DNA from: Mycolicibacterium sp. P9-64
GTDB taxonomy: Bacteria > Actinomycetota > Actinomycetes > Mycobacteriales > Mycobacteriaceae
DNA length: 64,000 bases
Assembly (NCBI RefSeq): GCF_008329605.1
Contig: NZ_NPKO01000003.1
Location: 714,050 to 778,049 of the forward strand
Direction of reading: 5' to 3'
The notes beneath the pieces are model-generated. The model did not search any database, was not told the origin of the DNA, and saw nothing but the letters and a program-made list of their open reading frames with translations. The first letter of the stretch is position 1; each line of letters starts with the position of its first letter. Position numbers and translations under genes: made by a program. This document shows, one piece after another, positions 8,851 to 17,212 of this stretch.

Positions 8851-10038
8851 CTACTCCCGGCTGAGCACCGCCACACACTCGACGTGATGGGTCAGCGGGA
8901 ATGAATCGAACACCCGCAACTCCTCGACCGCGTAACCGTGGCCTCGATAGAGGCCAACGTCGCGCGCGAATGATGCTGCCTCGCAACCGATGTGGATGAT
9001 CCGCGGCACACCGGCGGCGGCCAACAGGTCGATGACCTCGCGGCCGGCACCGGTGCGCGGAGGGTCCAGCACGGCGACGTCGGCCTTGGCCCGCCGCCCC
9101 GACAACACCCGTCGCACCGATTCAGTGAGCACCTTGACCTGACCGAGGTCCGCCAGCGTGGCGCGGGCCGCACGTGACGAACCCCGCGAGGTGTCGACGG
9201 TCGTCACGTGCCCGGTGTCTCCGACCGCCTCGGCAAGTACGGCGGCGAAAACCCCTGCACCACCGTACAAATCCCATGCCGTCATGCCCTTGCTCACCTG
9301 GGCCCACTCGGCGATCATCCCGCTGTACACGCTGGCGGCGTCGCGATGCGCCTGCCAGAACGCGGTCACCGGGACCTGCCATACCCGTTGGCCCACCCGC
9401 TGCGTGGCTTCGTAGCTGCCTTCGATCACCTGGGTCGGCGCCTTGCTCGCCCGCCCTGGACCCGTCTGCACGACGTGGCGGTTGCCGTCATCGTCGAGCG
9501 CGACATGCAGCTCAGCCCCTGGCGGCCAACGCGATCCGTCCAGTCCGGTGAGCATGCCGGCAGGCAACTGGGCGCAGCTGAGGTCGGTGACGAGATCGGC
9601 GCTGTGATAGCGGTGATAACCCGCGTGGCCCTCGGCGTTGGTGTCCAGACGCACCCTGGTGCGCCATCCCGTCGCCCCCGCGGAGCCAACCTCCTCGGCG
9701 ACACCCGACCAGTCGAATCCGCCGAGCCGACCGAGTTGATTCGCCACGACGTCGCCCTTGATGCGCCGCGCCGCCTCGGGCGTCACGAACGCCAGATCGC
9801 AACACCCAGCGCCATCGGGGCCAGCGATCGGACACAGTGAGTCGACCCGGTCGGGGGATGCCTCGAGCACGTCGACGACCTCTGCGTGCCAATGACTTCC
9901 GCGCTCGCCCGTCACCCGTGCGAGGACTTCCTCGCCCGGCAGGGCGTATCGCACGAACACCACGCGTCCGTCGTGTCGGGCTACGCAGCTTCCGCCGTTG
10001 GCAGGCGGACCCGCGGTCAGCTGTAGGAAGTCCGTCAA
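8851..10038 (-). CDS. TrmA/RumA-type RNA (uracil-5-)methyltransferase, Rv2689c-like
   Basis: 395 aa. SAM-dependent methylation of a uridine in RNA. An N-terminal TRAM-like beta-barrel (about 1-57) binds RNA. The SAM-binding motif is TAWDLYGGAGVFAAVLA. The catalytic end has DPPRTGAG and GCEAASFARD (nucleophile C352), and it finishes with FPLTHHVECVAVL, the family C-terminus. The start is TTG 10038: it overlaps the upstream permease stop (TTGA), an AGGAGG site lies just upstream, and the TRAM sequence begins there. This coupling to an APC permease is the same as Rv2690c-Rv2689c. The [4Fe-4S] cysteine set of RumA looks incomplete (C69, C79, C80). Confidence 0.88.
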   Translation of the reverse strand: MTDFLQLTAGPPANGGSCVARHDGRVVFVRYALPGEEVLARVTGERGSHWHAEVVDVLEASPDRVDSLCPIAGPDGAGCCDLAFVTPEAARRIKGDVVANQLGRLGGFDWSGVAEEVGSAGATGWRTRVRLDTNAEGHAGYHRYHSADLVTDLSCAQLPAGMLTGLDGSRWPPGAELHVALDDDGNRHVVQTGPGRASKAPTQVIEGSYEATQRVGQRVWQVPVTAFWQAHRDAASVYSGMIAEWAQVSKGMTAWDLYGGAGVFAAVLAEAVGDTGHVTTVDTSRGSSRAARATLADLGQVKVLTESVRRVLSGRRAKADVAVLDPPRTGAGREVIDLLAAAGVPRIIHIGCEAASFARDVGLYRGHGYAVEELRVFDSFPLTHHVECVAVLSRE

Positions 10039-12050
10039 TCGAGGAACCCCCTCCTGGCATCGCCCGGAGCGGACTGCGGCTGCAGGTTCTTCAACCTGTC
10101 CGACGAATTCAGCTGCCACGGAACGGACGTCACCATGACGCCCGGCTCGAACAACAGCCTGCCCTTCAGTCGCAGCGCACTTTGGTTGTGCAGCACCTGC
10201 TCCCACCAGTGCCCCACGACGTACTCGGGGATGAACACCGTGACCACCGTGCGCCGGGATTCCTTGGTGATCCGCTTGACGTAGTCCAGCAGCGGGCGGG
10301 TGATGTCGCGGTACGGCGACGCGATCACCTTCAGCGGGACGGTGACGTCCTCGCTCTCCTCCCATTTGCTCTGCAGCTCACGGGCTTCCCTATCGTCGAC
10401 GCTGACGTGGATGGCCTCCAACACGTCGGGACGGGTGGCCTTGGCGTAGGCCAGGGCACGCAGCGTCGGGAGGTGCAGGTTGGACACCAGCACGATCGCG
10501 TGGTTGCGGCTGGGCAGCACCACGTCACCCGAGTCGGCGGCCTGGGCCTCGAGCTCGCGGGCGACGGTCGCGTAGTGCTTGTGGATCATCTTCATCACCA
10601 CGAACAGAAATCCCATCGCGATGATCGCAATCCACGCCCCGGCAAGGAATTTCGTCACCACGACGACGAGAAGCACGGCGCCCGTGCAGATGCAGCCTAT
10701 GGTGTTGATCACCCGCGCCCGATGCATGCTGCGCCGCTCGGCGGCGTCGGTCTCGACCCGCAGCAGCCGGGTCCAATGCCGCACCATGCCGATCTGGCTC
10801 AGGGTGAACGATACGAACACCCCGACGATGTAGAGCTGAATGAGCGCGGTGACCTCGGCGCGGAACGCCACCACGAAGGCGATGGCGGCGAACGCGAGGA
10901 AAAGGATGCCGTTGGAGAACGCCAGCCGGTCGCCACGGGTGCTGAGCTGGCGCGGCAGGAACCTGTCCTGCGCCAGGATGGAACCGAGCACGGGGAAGCC
11001 GTTGAACGCCGTGTTGGCGGCAAGTACGAGGATCAGGGCCGTCACGCCTGCGATCAGGTACAGGCCGAGCGGGAAGTCGTGGAACACCGCGTCCGCCAAC
11101 TGCGCGATCAGCGTCTTCGGGTGATAGCCCGCGGGTGCGCCGCCGAGTTGGTCGACGCTGTCGGCCACCTTGGCCCCGGTCTCCTTGGCCAACACGATGA
11201 TTCCCATGAACAGCGAGACCGCGATGACTCCGAGCAATAGCAGAGTTGACGCCGCATTGCGAGACTTGGGTTTCCGGAAGGCGGGCACGCCGTTGCTGAT
11301 GGCCTCGACACCCGTCAGTGCCGCACAGCCCGACGAGAACGCCCGTGCCACCAGGAAGACCATCGCGAAGCCGAGTACGTCACCGTGTTCGCTCTTGACG
11401 GTGAAATCCGCCGTCTCGGCCTGCAGGTGATCGCCGAGCACGAAGATCTGGAACAACCCCCAGCCGATCATGACGTACATGCCCACCATGAAGGCGTAGG
11501 TGGGAATCGCGAACGCCGTGCCCGATTCCCTGATGCCGCGCAGGTTGAGCGACGCCAGGATCAGGATGGCGGCGACGGCGAACAACACCTTGTGCTGGCC
11601 AATGAAGGGCACAGCCGAGCCGATGTTCGACATCGCCGACGCCATCGACACGGCAACGGTCAACACGTAGTCCACCATCAGCGCGCTCGCCACCGTCAGA
11701 CCCGCGGTGTGACCGAGGTTCGTGGTGACCACCTCGTAGTCGCCGCCCCCGGATGGGTAGGCGTGCACGTTCTGCCGGTAGCTCGCGATCACGACCAGCA
11801 TCACCGCCGCCACCGCGAGGCCGATCCACGGCGCCATCGTGAAGGCGCTGAGCCCGGCGACCGAGAGCACCAGGAAGATCTCCTCGGGTGCGTACGCGAC
11901 CGAGGACAGCGCGTCGGAGGCGAACACCGGCAGGGCGATCCGCTTGGGCAACAGGGTGTGGCCCATCGCGTCGCTGCGGAACGGGCTTCCGATGACCAGC
12001 CTGCGGGCAGCGGTCGAGAGCTTGGACACGAGAGCCAAGGGTAAGCCCAT
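10035..12050 (-). CDS. APC-superfamily permease with cytosolic C-terminal domain, KimA-like (Rv2690c-like)
   Basis: 671 aa. About 12 membrane segments (roughly residues 30-490) follow the amino-acid/polyamine/organocation fold, starting with PVFASDALSSVAYAPEE, then a soluble alpha/beta C-terminal domain (about 510-671) resembling a universal-stress-like regulatory domain. This architecture is that of the KimA/KUP-related potassium importers. It is divergent from ceoB-ceoC, the two TrkA-type nucleotide-binding K+ regulators, across 89 bp, which supports a potassium role over an amino acid one. The substrate is inference. ATG 12050 has GAAGG upstream. The stop is coupled to the methyltransferase start. 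Confidence 0.85.
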   Translation of the reverse strand: MGLPLALVSKLSTAARRLVIGSPFRSDAMGHTLLPKRIALPVFASDALSSVAYAPEEIFLVLSVAGLSAFTMAPWIGLAVAAVMLVVIASYRQNVHAYPSGGGDYEVVTTNLGHTAGLTVASALMVDYVLTVAVSMASAMSNIGSAVPFIGQHKVLFAVAAILILASLNLRGIRESGTAFAIPTYAFMVGMYVMIGWGLFQIFVLGDHLQAETADFTVKSEHGDVLGFAMVFLVARAFSSGCAALTGVEAISNGVPAFRKPKSRNAASTLLLLGVIAVSLFMGIIVLAKETGAKVADSVDQLGGAPAGYHPKTLIAQLADAVFHDFPLGLYLIAGVTALILVLAANTAFNGFPVLGSILAQDRFLPRQLSTRGDRLAFSNGILFLAFAAIAFVVAFRAEVTALIQLYIVGVFVSFTLSQIGMVRHWTRLLRVETDAAERRSMHRARVINTIGCICTGAVLLVVVVTKFLAGAWIAIIAMGFLFVVMKMIHKHYATVARELEAQAADSGDVVLPSRNHAIVLVSNLHLPTLRALAYAKATRPDVLEAIHVSVDDREARELQSKWEESEDVTVPLKVIASPYRDITRPLLDYVKRITKESRRTVVTVFIPEYVVGHWWEQVLHNQSALRLKGRLLFEPGVMVTSVPWQLNSSDRLKNLQPQSAPGDARRGFLD

Positions 12051-12139
12051 GCACCTTCGACTGTCCGAATAGATGTAGCGTTCCGTGTGCGCAGGTTGGG
12101 CACGAACTTTTTCTTGGCGACCGCTGGAGGGACCGACGC

Positions 12140-12814
12140 GTGCGTGTAGTGGTGATGGGATGCGGCCGAGTCGGCGCGTCCCTGTCGGACGGGCTGGCCC
12201 GCATCGGGCACGAAGTGGCGGTCATCGACCGAGATGGCACGGCATTTCACCGGCTATCCCCCGAGTTTCCCGGCGAGCGCGTGCTCGGCATGGGATTCGA
12301 CCGAGACGTGCTGTTGCGCGCCGGTATCGAGGAGGCCGGAGCGTTCGCCGCGGTGTCATCGGGCGACAATTCCAACATCATCTCCGCGCGCGTCGCGCGT
12401 GAGACCTTCGGCGTCGAGCGCGTCGTCGCCAGGATCTACGACGCCAAGCGCGCCGCGGTGTACGAGCGACTGGGCATCCCGACGGTGGCGACGGTGCCAT
12501 GGACGACCGACCGGCTGCTCAACGTCCTCACCAGGGAGACCGAGACGACCAAGTGGCGTGACCCGTCGGGCAACGTCGGCGTAGCCGAGCTGGCGCTGCA
12601 CGAAGGCTGGGTGGGACACCGCGTGACCGCGCTGGAGGGCGCGACGGGCGGGCGGGTCGCGTTCATGCTCCGGTTCGGCAATGGACTGCTGCCCGAGCCC
12701 AAAACCGTCATCCAAGCCAGCGACCAGATCTACCTGGCCGCGGTGTCCGGTCACATCGCCGAGGCCTTGGCGATCGCCGCGCTGCCGCCCGGTGACGACG
12801 TGGACGATCAGTGA
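12140..12814 (+). CDS. ceoB: TrkA-type K+ uptake regulator CeoB (RCK N + C domains)
   Basis: 224 aa. NAD(H)-binding RCK/KTN domain with GCGRVGASL (about 7-15) and the acidic ribose-binding VIDRD at the end of strand 2. A C-terminal RCK_C domain follows (about 135-215). Such proteins gate K+ transporters in response to nucleotides. GTG 12140 follows GGAGGGA. It is followed after 13 bp by ceoC, as in M. tuberculosis Rv2691-Rv2692, and is divergent from the KimA-like permease. Confidence 0.92.
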   Translation: MRVVVMGCGRVGASLSDGLARIGHEVAVIDRDGTAFHRLSPEFPGERVLGMGFDRDVLLRAGIEEAGAFAAVSSGDNSNIISARVARETFGVERVVARIYDAKRAAVYERLGIPTVATVPWTTDRLLNVLTRETETTKWRDPSGNVGVAELALHEGWVGHRVTALEGATGGRVAFMLRFGNGLLPEPKTVIQASDQIYLAAVSGHIAEALAIAALPPGDDVDDQ

Positions 12815-12827
12815 GGGCGGGTATCCG

Positions 12828-13496
12828 GTGAAGGTCGCCATCGCAGGGGCCGGCGCCGTCGGCCGGTCCATCGCCAGGGAGCTCGTCGAATCCCACGAGG
12901 TCACGCTGCTGGAGCGCAACCCAGCGCACATCGACGTCGACGACATCCCCGCCGCGCACTGGCGCCTCGGCGACGCGTGCGAGCTGAGCCTGCTGGAATC
13001 GGTGGGGATTCAGGACTTCGACGTCGTGATCGCCGCGACGGGCGACGACAAGGCCAACGTCGTGGTCAGCCTGCTCGCCAAGACCGAGTTCGCGGTGCCG
13101 CGCGTGGTGGCCAGGGTCAACGACCCTCGCAACGAGTGGCTCTTCGACGAGAACTGGGGAGTCGACGTCGCGGTGTCCACACCACGGATGCTGGCGTCCT
13201 TGGTCGAGGAGGCCGTCTCGGTCGGTGACCTGGTGCGGCTGATGAGCTTCCGCAAGGGTCAGGCCAACCTCGTCGAGATCACGCTGCCCGACGACACCCC
13301 GTGGGGCGGCAAGGCCGTCAAACGGCTCGATCTGCCCCGTGACGCGTCACTGGTGACCATTCTGCGGGGCTCCAGGGTGATCGTGCCCGAGGGCGACGAA
13401 CCGCTGGAGGGCGGCGACGAGCTGCTGTTCGTGGCGATCGCCGAGGTCGAGGATCAACTGCGCGAGCAGGTCCTGCGCCCACACGCGAACGGCTAG
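12828..13496 (+). CDS. ceoC: TrkA-type K+ uptake regulator CeoC
   Basis: 222 aa. Second RCK protein of the pair, with GAGAVGRSIA (about 6-15), VTLLERN after strand 2, and an RCK_C domain that ends LRPHANG. GTG 12828 lies 13 bp after the ceoB stop. The last 37 bp of the gene plus 7 bp beyond the stop form the left copy of a direct repeat that recurs at 23352-23395, so the accessory block to the right was inserted exactly at this 3' end without breaking the gene. Confidence 0.92.
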   Translation: MKVAIAGAGAVGRSIARELVESHEVTLLERNPAHIDVDDIPAAHWRLGDACELSLLESVGIQDFDVVIAATGDDKANVVVSLLAKTEFAVPRVVARVNDPRNEWLFDENWGVDVAVSTPRMLASLVEEAVSVGDLVRLMSFRKGQANLVEITLPDDTPWGGKAVKRLDLPRDASLVTILRGSRVIVPEGDEPLEGGDELLFVAIAEVEDQLREQVLRPHANG

Positions 13497-13503
13497 TCCC
13501 GCC
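13460..13503 (+). repeat. left direct repeat bounding the accessory block (ceoC 3' end)
   Basis: 44 bp covering the last codons and stop of ceoC. It matches 23352-23395 at 39 of 44 positions, in the same orientation and reading frame (EQVLRPHANG-stop against QQVLRPRANG-stop). This is what a left attachment site would look like; the enzyme responsible is not visible. Confidence 0.8.
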
Positions 13504-13578
13504 GAGCAATCGCTGCGGCGCCCTGCGCGGTGTGACTCGCGAGTTGGTCCGCGTCTCCGTTGCATGGGATGCGGCGAT

Positions 13579-14613
13579 TCAGGGCAGCGCCGGACGTTGC
13601 CACTTGCTGGTGGATCGCCGCGGAATGAGTGTAGGCAGCGCCCGGTGCACGCATGAGGCGCCCTGGGGTGCAGCACCTTTGCCGAGCATGAGATCAATTG
13701 CGGTGGCAGCGATTTGGTCGAATGGTGTGCGAACGGACGTCAAGGGGATGGGCAAGTGCGACGCCAGTGGGATGTCGTTGTAGCCGACCAAGGCTAAGTC
13801 GTTGCCGACTGATAGCCCGTGTTCGTGTGCTGACGCCATCACGCCTATGGCGAGGTTGTCGTTGGCCGCGAATACCGCCGTGGGGCGCTCGGCACTGCTG
13901 AACAGCCGGTCGGCCACCTCTTTCCCGTGCTGGACCCCGAAGCCGGTTTCCACTATCCATGTTGAATTGGTCTCGATCCCAGCCTCTTTGAGCGCCCGTT
14001 GTGCGCCGACGAGCCGCCCGGCGGCGGTCGACGTGAACAGGGGACCTGGGATGACCGCGATGTCGGAATGCCCGAGGTCGAGAAGGTGCCGTACCGCAAG
14101 GTAGCCGCCCAATTCGTCATCACCGACCGAGGAGGGACTCACGCCGTCGGTACGCAAAACGAGTGCGTGCGGGACGTTCTGCTCGCGTAGCTGTCGAGGC
14201 AGCGGATCGTCGCGCCGGCTGGAGGCGATGATCAGGCCGTCGACATTGCGGTCGAGAAGGGTGCGCGCCGCTCTCTCCTCGTCAGCGGGGTCGTCACCAC
14301 CGGCCGCGACCACGGTGAAGTATCCGTGACGCTCGGCCGCTCGGCTGACTGCCTCGTACATCAACGCCATAACGGTGTCGGACAGTCGGGGCACCAGGAC
14401 GCCGATGGTGGTGGCTTGCCCTCGGCGCAGGCTGGACGCGAAGGTGTTTCGGCGATACCCCAGCGCCGACGCGGCTTCTCGTACCTTCCTCGCGGTCGGG
14501 GTCTGCGAGGGAGGGTTGCGATCGTCGAGCACCCGGCTTGCGGTCGACAAACTCACTCCTGCAGCCTTCGCGACATCCCGCAGAGTGGCCGCGCCACCAT
14601 GTTCCGTTTCCAC
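13579..14613 (-). CDS. LacI-family transcriptional repressor
   Basis: 344 aa. The N-terminal LacI helix-turn-helix (ATLRDVAKAAGVSLSTASRV, from residue 9) is followed by the hinge and a periplasmic-binding-protein-like ligand domain (IGVLVPRLSDTVMALMYEAV onward). The start is GTG 14613, with a perfect AGGAGGTCA upstream; longer in-frame extensions have no support. It is divergent from the lyase/transporter operon, and the shared 156-bp gap holds a SigA-type promoter with palindromic sites of the AACGTT type, so it very probably represses that operon and itself. The inducer is likely a sugar acid or derived aldehyde, by inference. Confidence 0.92.
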   Translation of the reverse strand: METEHGGAATLRDVAKAAGVSLSTASRVLDDRNPPSQTPTARKVREAASALGYRRNTFASSLRRGQATTIGVLVPRLSDTVMALMYEAVSRAAERHGYFTVVAAGGDDPADEERAARTLLDRNVDGLIIASSRRDDPLPRQLREQNVPHALVLRTDGVSPSSVGDDELGGYLAVRHLLDLGHSDIAVIPGPLFTSTAAGRLVGAQRALKEAGIETNSTWIVETGFGVQHGKEVADRLFSSAERPTAVFAANDNLAIGVMASAHEHGLSVGNDLALVGYNDIPLASHLPIPLTSVRTPFDQIAATAIDLMLGKGAAPQGASCVHRALPTLIPRRSTSKWQRPALP

Positions 14614-14674
14614 TGACCTCCTGCCCTGCGCTGCGTCTTTCGTCCATGCCGCGGTCATACCGAAGACGTGACCG

Positions 14675-14704
14675 TTGACACACGCTGCCAAGACGTCACA
14701 TACT
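14675..14704 (+). promoter_or_regulatory. SigA-type promoter of the lyase/NRAMP-like operon
   Basis: TTGACA (14675-14680), an 18-bp spacer, then CATACT (14699-14704). The predicted start of transcription falls inside the adjacent operator, so a bound repressor would block initiation. Confidence 0.6.
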
Positions 14705-14708
14705 AGTC

Positions 14709-14739
14709 GAACGTTTGCAAGAACGTTCCCGGGAACGTT
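14709..14739 (+). promoter_or_regulatory. LacI-type operator cluster (three AACGTT half-sites)
   Basis: A perfect 18-bp palindrome AACGTTCCCGGGAACGTT occupies 14722-14739. A further half-site GAACGTT at 14709-14715 pairs with AACGTTC at 14722-14728 around a 6-bp centre, giving a second overlapping dyad. It lies between the promoter and the ribosome-binding site of the lyase gene. Confidence 0.75.
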
Positions 14740-14769
14740 TTCACCGATAAAATCTGGAGGATTCAGAAA

Positions 14770-15711
14770 ATGGCTACACCAGACCTGCGCGGCCTCAACC
14801 CCGCACCCGTCACCCCGTTCACCGTCGATGGTGCGGTTGACTTCGAGGCGATCAACCGACTCGGCTCCTGGCTGGCCAGCGTCGACGGAGTCAAAAGCCT
14901 CACGGTGCTGGGCCACGCCGGCGAAGGCTCCTTCTTGACGCAGTCGGAGCAGACGGCCGTCGTCACCGCGTTCGTCGAGGCGGTCGAAAACAAGATCCCG
15001 ATTATCGCCGGCATTACCGGCGAGGGCACAGCCGTCGCCGTCGAAGAAGCCCAGCGCGCGGTGGCCGCGGGCGCCTCGGCGGGTCTGGTCTACCCCTCCC
15101 ACGGATGGCTGCGCTTCGGCTACCAAGCCGGCGCCCCCCAGAGCCGCTATAAGGCTCTTTACGAGGAAGCCGGTCTTCCATTGATCCTGTTCCAGTACCC
15201 GGACGTCACCAAGGCCACCTACGACCTGGACACCCAACTCGAAATTGCCGCACAAGTCGGCGTATTCGCGACCAAGAACGGTGTCCGCAACATGCGCCGC
15301 TGGGACCGCGAAATTCCGGTGTTACGCAAGCACAACCCGGACCTGCAAATCCTGAGCTGCCACGACGAATATCTGTTGCACACCATGTTCGACGTCGACG
15401 GCCTGCTCGTCGGCTACGGCGGCCTGGCACCCGAGCCGCTAGTCGAGCTGATCGCTGCCGGCAAGGCCAAGGACTACCCCGCCGCCCGTGCGCTCCACGA
15501 TCGTCTGCTGCCGGTGACCGCCGCGGTGTACCACCGTGGATCACACATGGAGGGCACCGTCGCGCTCAAGGAAGGCCTCGTGCACCGCGGCATCCTCGAG
15601 CACGCCGCCGTCCGCTCGCCGCTGCTCCCGCTTGCCGCCGGCGCCCACGAAGAAATCGCTGCCGCTCTGGACTCTGCGAACCTGGGCTCCGTCGCCCACG
15701 CGCTTGTCTAA
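14770..15711 (+). CDS. dihydrodipicolinate synthase / N-acetylneuraminate lyase-family aldolase
   Basis: 313 aa. Class I (Schiff-base) TIM-barrel lyase acting on a 2-keto acid. Seen: N-terminal NPAPVTPF, the keto-acid binding segment GHAGEGSFL (GxxGE), a tyrosine in LILFQYPDV, and the Schiff-base lysine in VFATKNGV. It is not the biosynthetic DapA: it is LacI-controlled, next to a transporter, and divergent from housekeeping DapA motifs, so a catabolic keto-sugar-acid aldolase is more likely. ATG 14770 has CTGGAGG upstream. It probably forms an operon with the NRAMP-like transporter, 189 bp downstream. Confidence 0.86.
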   Translation: MATPDLRGLNPAPVTPFTVDGAVDFEAINRLGSWLASVDGVKSLTVLGHAGEGSFLTQSEQTAVVTAFVEAVENKIPIIAGITGEGTAVAVEEAQRAVAAGASAGLVYPSHGWLRFGYQAGAPQSRYKALYEEAGLPLILFQYPDVTKATYDLDTQLEIAAQVGVFATKNGVRNMRRWDREIPVLRKHNPDLQILSCHDEYLLHTMFDVDGLLVGYGGLAPEPLVELIAAGKAKDYPAARALHDRLLPVTAAVYHRGSHMEGTVALKEGLVHRGILEHAAVRSPLLPLAAGAHEEIAAALDSANLGSVAHALV

Positions 15712-15900
15712 CTCACGGCCGTAGCTCACTCTCCGAACGACCCCGCACCGTTCACGTGCAGTGGGCGGTGCGGCGGGTCGGCCATCGCCTTCCTGCTATC
15801 TCAGACTCACAGTCCGTTCCAGTTCTCGTACCGCGCTTTGCCGCCTCGAATCGAGGGCACCATGCCTCCCTGGCGGTTCCTATCTCCAGAAAGGCTCGCC

Positions 15901-17184
15901 ATGAGTCGATACCGAACTTCACCGGCGGAACCGGCCAGCAACACCCTGGGTACAAAATCAACCGTGCCCGCCTCGAGTAAGTGGAAGACAGTTCTGAGCA
16001 CCCTGGCGATGGCTGGCCCAGCCTTCATCGCCGGAGCGTGGCAGTTCGGACCCGGCAACCTGGCCAGCGCCGTTGAGGCGGGAAGCTCCTACGGTTACAC
16101 GCTGATCTGGGTCATCATCGTGTCCACCATCTTCATGTTGGTCTACGCCGATATGAGTGTTCGCCTGGGGATCTGCACTCCGAAATCAATGATCAGCTCG
16201 GTCAAGGACGTCCTCGGGCAACGCGTCGGCGTCGCCGCAGGCGTCGGCGTCTTCATCATCACGCTGTGCTTCTCCGTGGGAAACGCGGTCGGTTCCGGGC
16301 TGGGACTGGCCATGGTCTTCGGTGGCTCACCGTTGATCTGGTCAGCTGTCTGCACAGCGTTCGTCGGTCTAATCCTCTTGTTCCGCAACGTGTATCGAAC
16401 CGTCGAACGCGTCCTGCTCGTCATTGTCGGGCTCTTGGGTGCCACCTTCATCATCAGCGCCGTCATCGCCAAACCCGACTGGTACGACGCACTCAACGGC
16501 GTCATCCCCACCATCCCGCCTGGCGGCACGCTGCTCGTCGTGGCACTCGTCGGCACCAACTTCTCCCTCAACGCCGCGTTCTTCACCTCTTACGGAACCC
16601 ACGAACGCAACCGCACGAGGGCCCAGTATCGCGCCACCACCATCGCTGACACAGTGCCCGGGATCATCGCACCCGGCATCATGACCTCCCTGGTCATCAT
16701 CGTCGCCGCAGCAGTCCTAGGCCACCAAAACGCCGAAGCCACAACGCTTGTCGGCCTGGCGAAAATCTTCGAACCCATCGCCGGACCCGTCGGCTCCACG
16801 ATCTTTGCCCTCGGACTGTCCGGTGCCGCGTTCTCGGCCATGGTCGCCAACGCCACTGCTGGCGGCACGATGCTCTCCGACGCCCTCGGCAAGGGCTCCT
16901 CGCCGAGCACCATGACCGCCAAACGCACCAGCGCCGCCATCTTGACCTGGGGCCTCATGATCACCCTGGTGTTCACGAAGTCGCCGGTACAGCTCATCAT
17001 CTTCGCGCAAGCCCTCACCGTCCTGATCGCGCCGTTCCTTGGCCTCCTGCTCTACGTAATGAGCAACAGCTCGCTGATGGGCGATCTACGCAACTCCTGG
17101 TGGCAGAACGTCATCGGCGCGCTCGGCTTCCTCTCCATCCTGTCGCTGTCCGGCCTATTGATCTACGAACTCGCCACTCGGTAA
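15901..17184 (+). CDS. NRAMP-fold transporter lacking the canonical metal-binding motifs
   Basis: 427 aa from ATG 15901 (AAAGG upstream); ATG 15862 and TTG 15838 are alternatives. Eleven or so membrane segments of the LeuT/NRAMP fold. The transmembrane-1 motif reads GPGN (residues 50-53) where metal-transporting NRAMPs have DPGN. The transmembrane-6 segment reads VGTNFSLNAAFF where they have a Met-Pro-His motif. Both key metal ligands are therefore absent. The gene lies downstream of a LacI-controlled keto-acid lyase, so it may import an organic substrate for that enzyme. That substrate switch is inference; divergent Mg2+- or Al-type NRAMP relatives are the alternative. Confidence 0.82.
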   Translation: MSRYRTSPAEPASNTLGTKSTVPASSKWKTVLSTLAMAGPAFIAGAWQFGPGNLASAVEAGSSYGYTLIWVIIVSTIFMLVYADMSVRLGICTPKSMISSVKDVLGQRVGVAAGVGVFIITLCFSVGNAVGSGLGLAMVFGGSPLIWSAVCTAFVGLILLFRNVYRTVERVLLVIVGLLGATFIISAVIAKPDWYDALNGVIPTIPPGGTLLVVALVGTNFSLNAAFFTSYGTHERNRTRAQYRATTIADTVPGIIAPGIMTSLVIIVAAAVLGHQNAEATTLVGLAKIFEPIAGPVGSTIFALGLSGAAFSAMVANATAGGTMLSDALGKGSSPSTMTAKRTSAAILTWGLMITLVFTKSPVQLIIFAQALTVLIAPFLGLLLYVMSNSSLMGDLRNSWWQNVIGALGFLSILSLSGLLIYELATR

Positions 17185-17212
17185 CCCCTAGCCTCTCTAC
17201 ACAGGCCCGAAC

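Noticed and set aside
9837..11240. Long plus-strand open frame opposite the methyltransferase and permease genes
   Set aside because: Its product is rich in Arg, His and Gln with no domain-like pattern, and both genes on the minus strand have clear family motifs. High GC produces long antisense frames.
14614..15255. A 200-residue N-terminal extension of the LacI protein
   Set aside because: It would run through the operator region and the lyase gene. GTG 14613 has a perfect ribosome-binding site directly before the helix-turn-helix.
14770..15711. Calling the lyase the biosynthetic DapA
   Set aside because: LacI control, the neighbouring transporter and the non-standard motif context point to catabolism; fold membership alone does not give the reaction.
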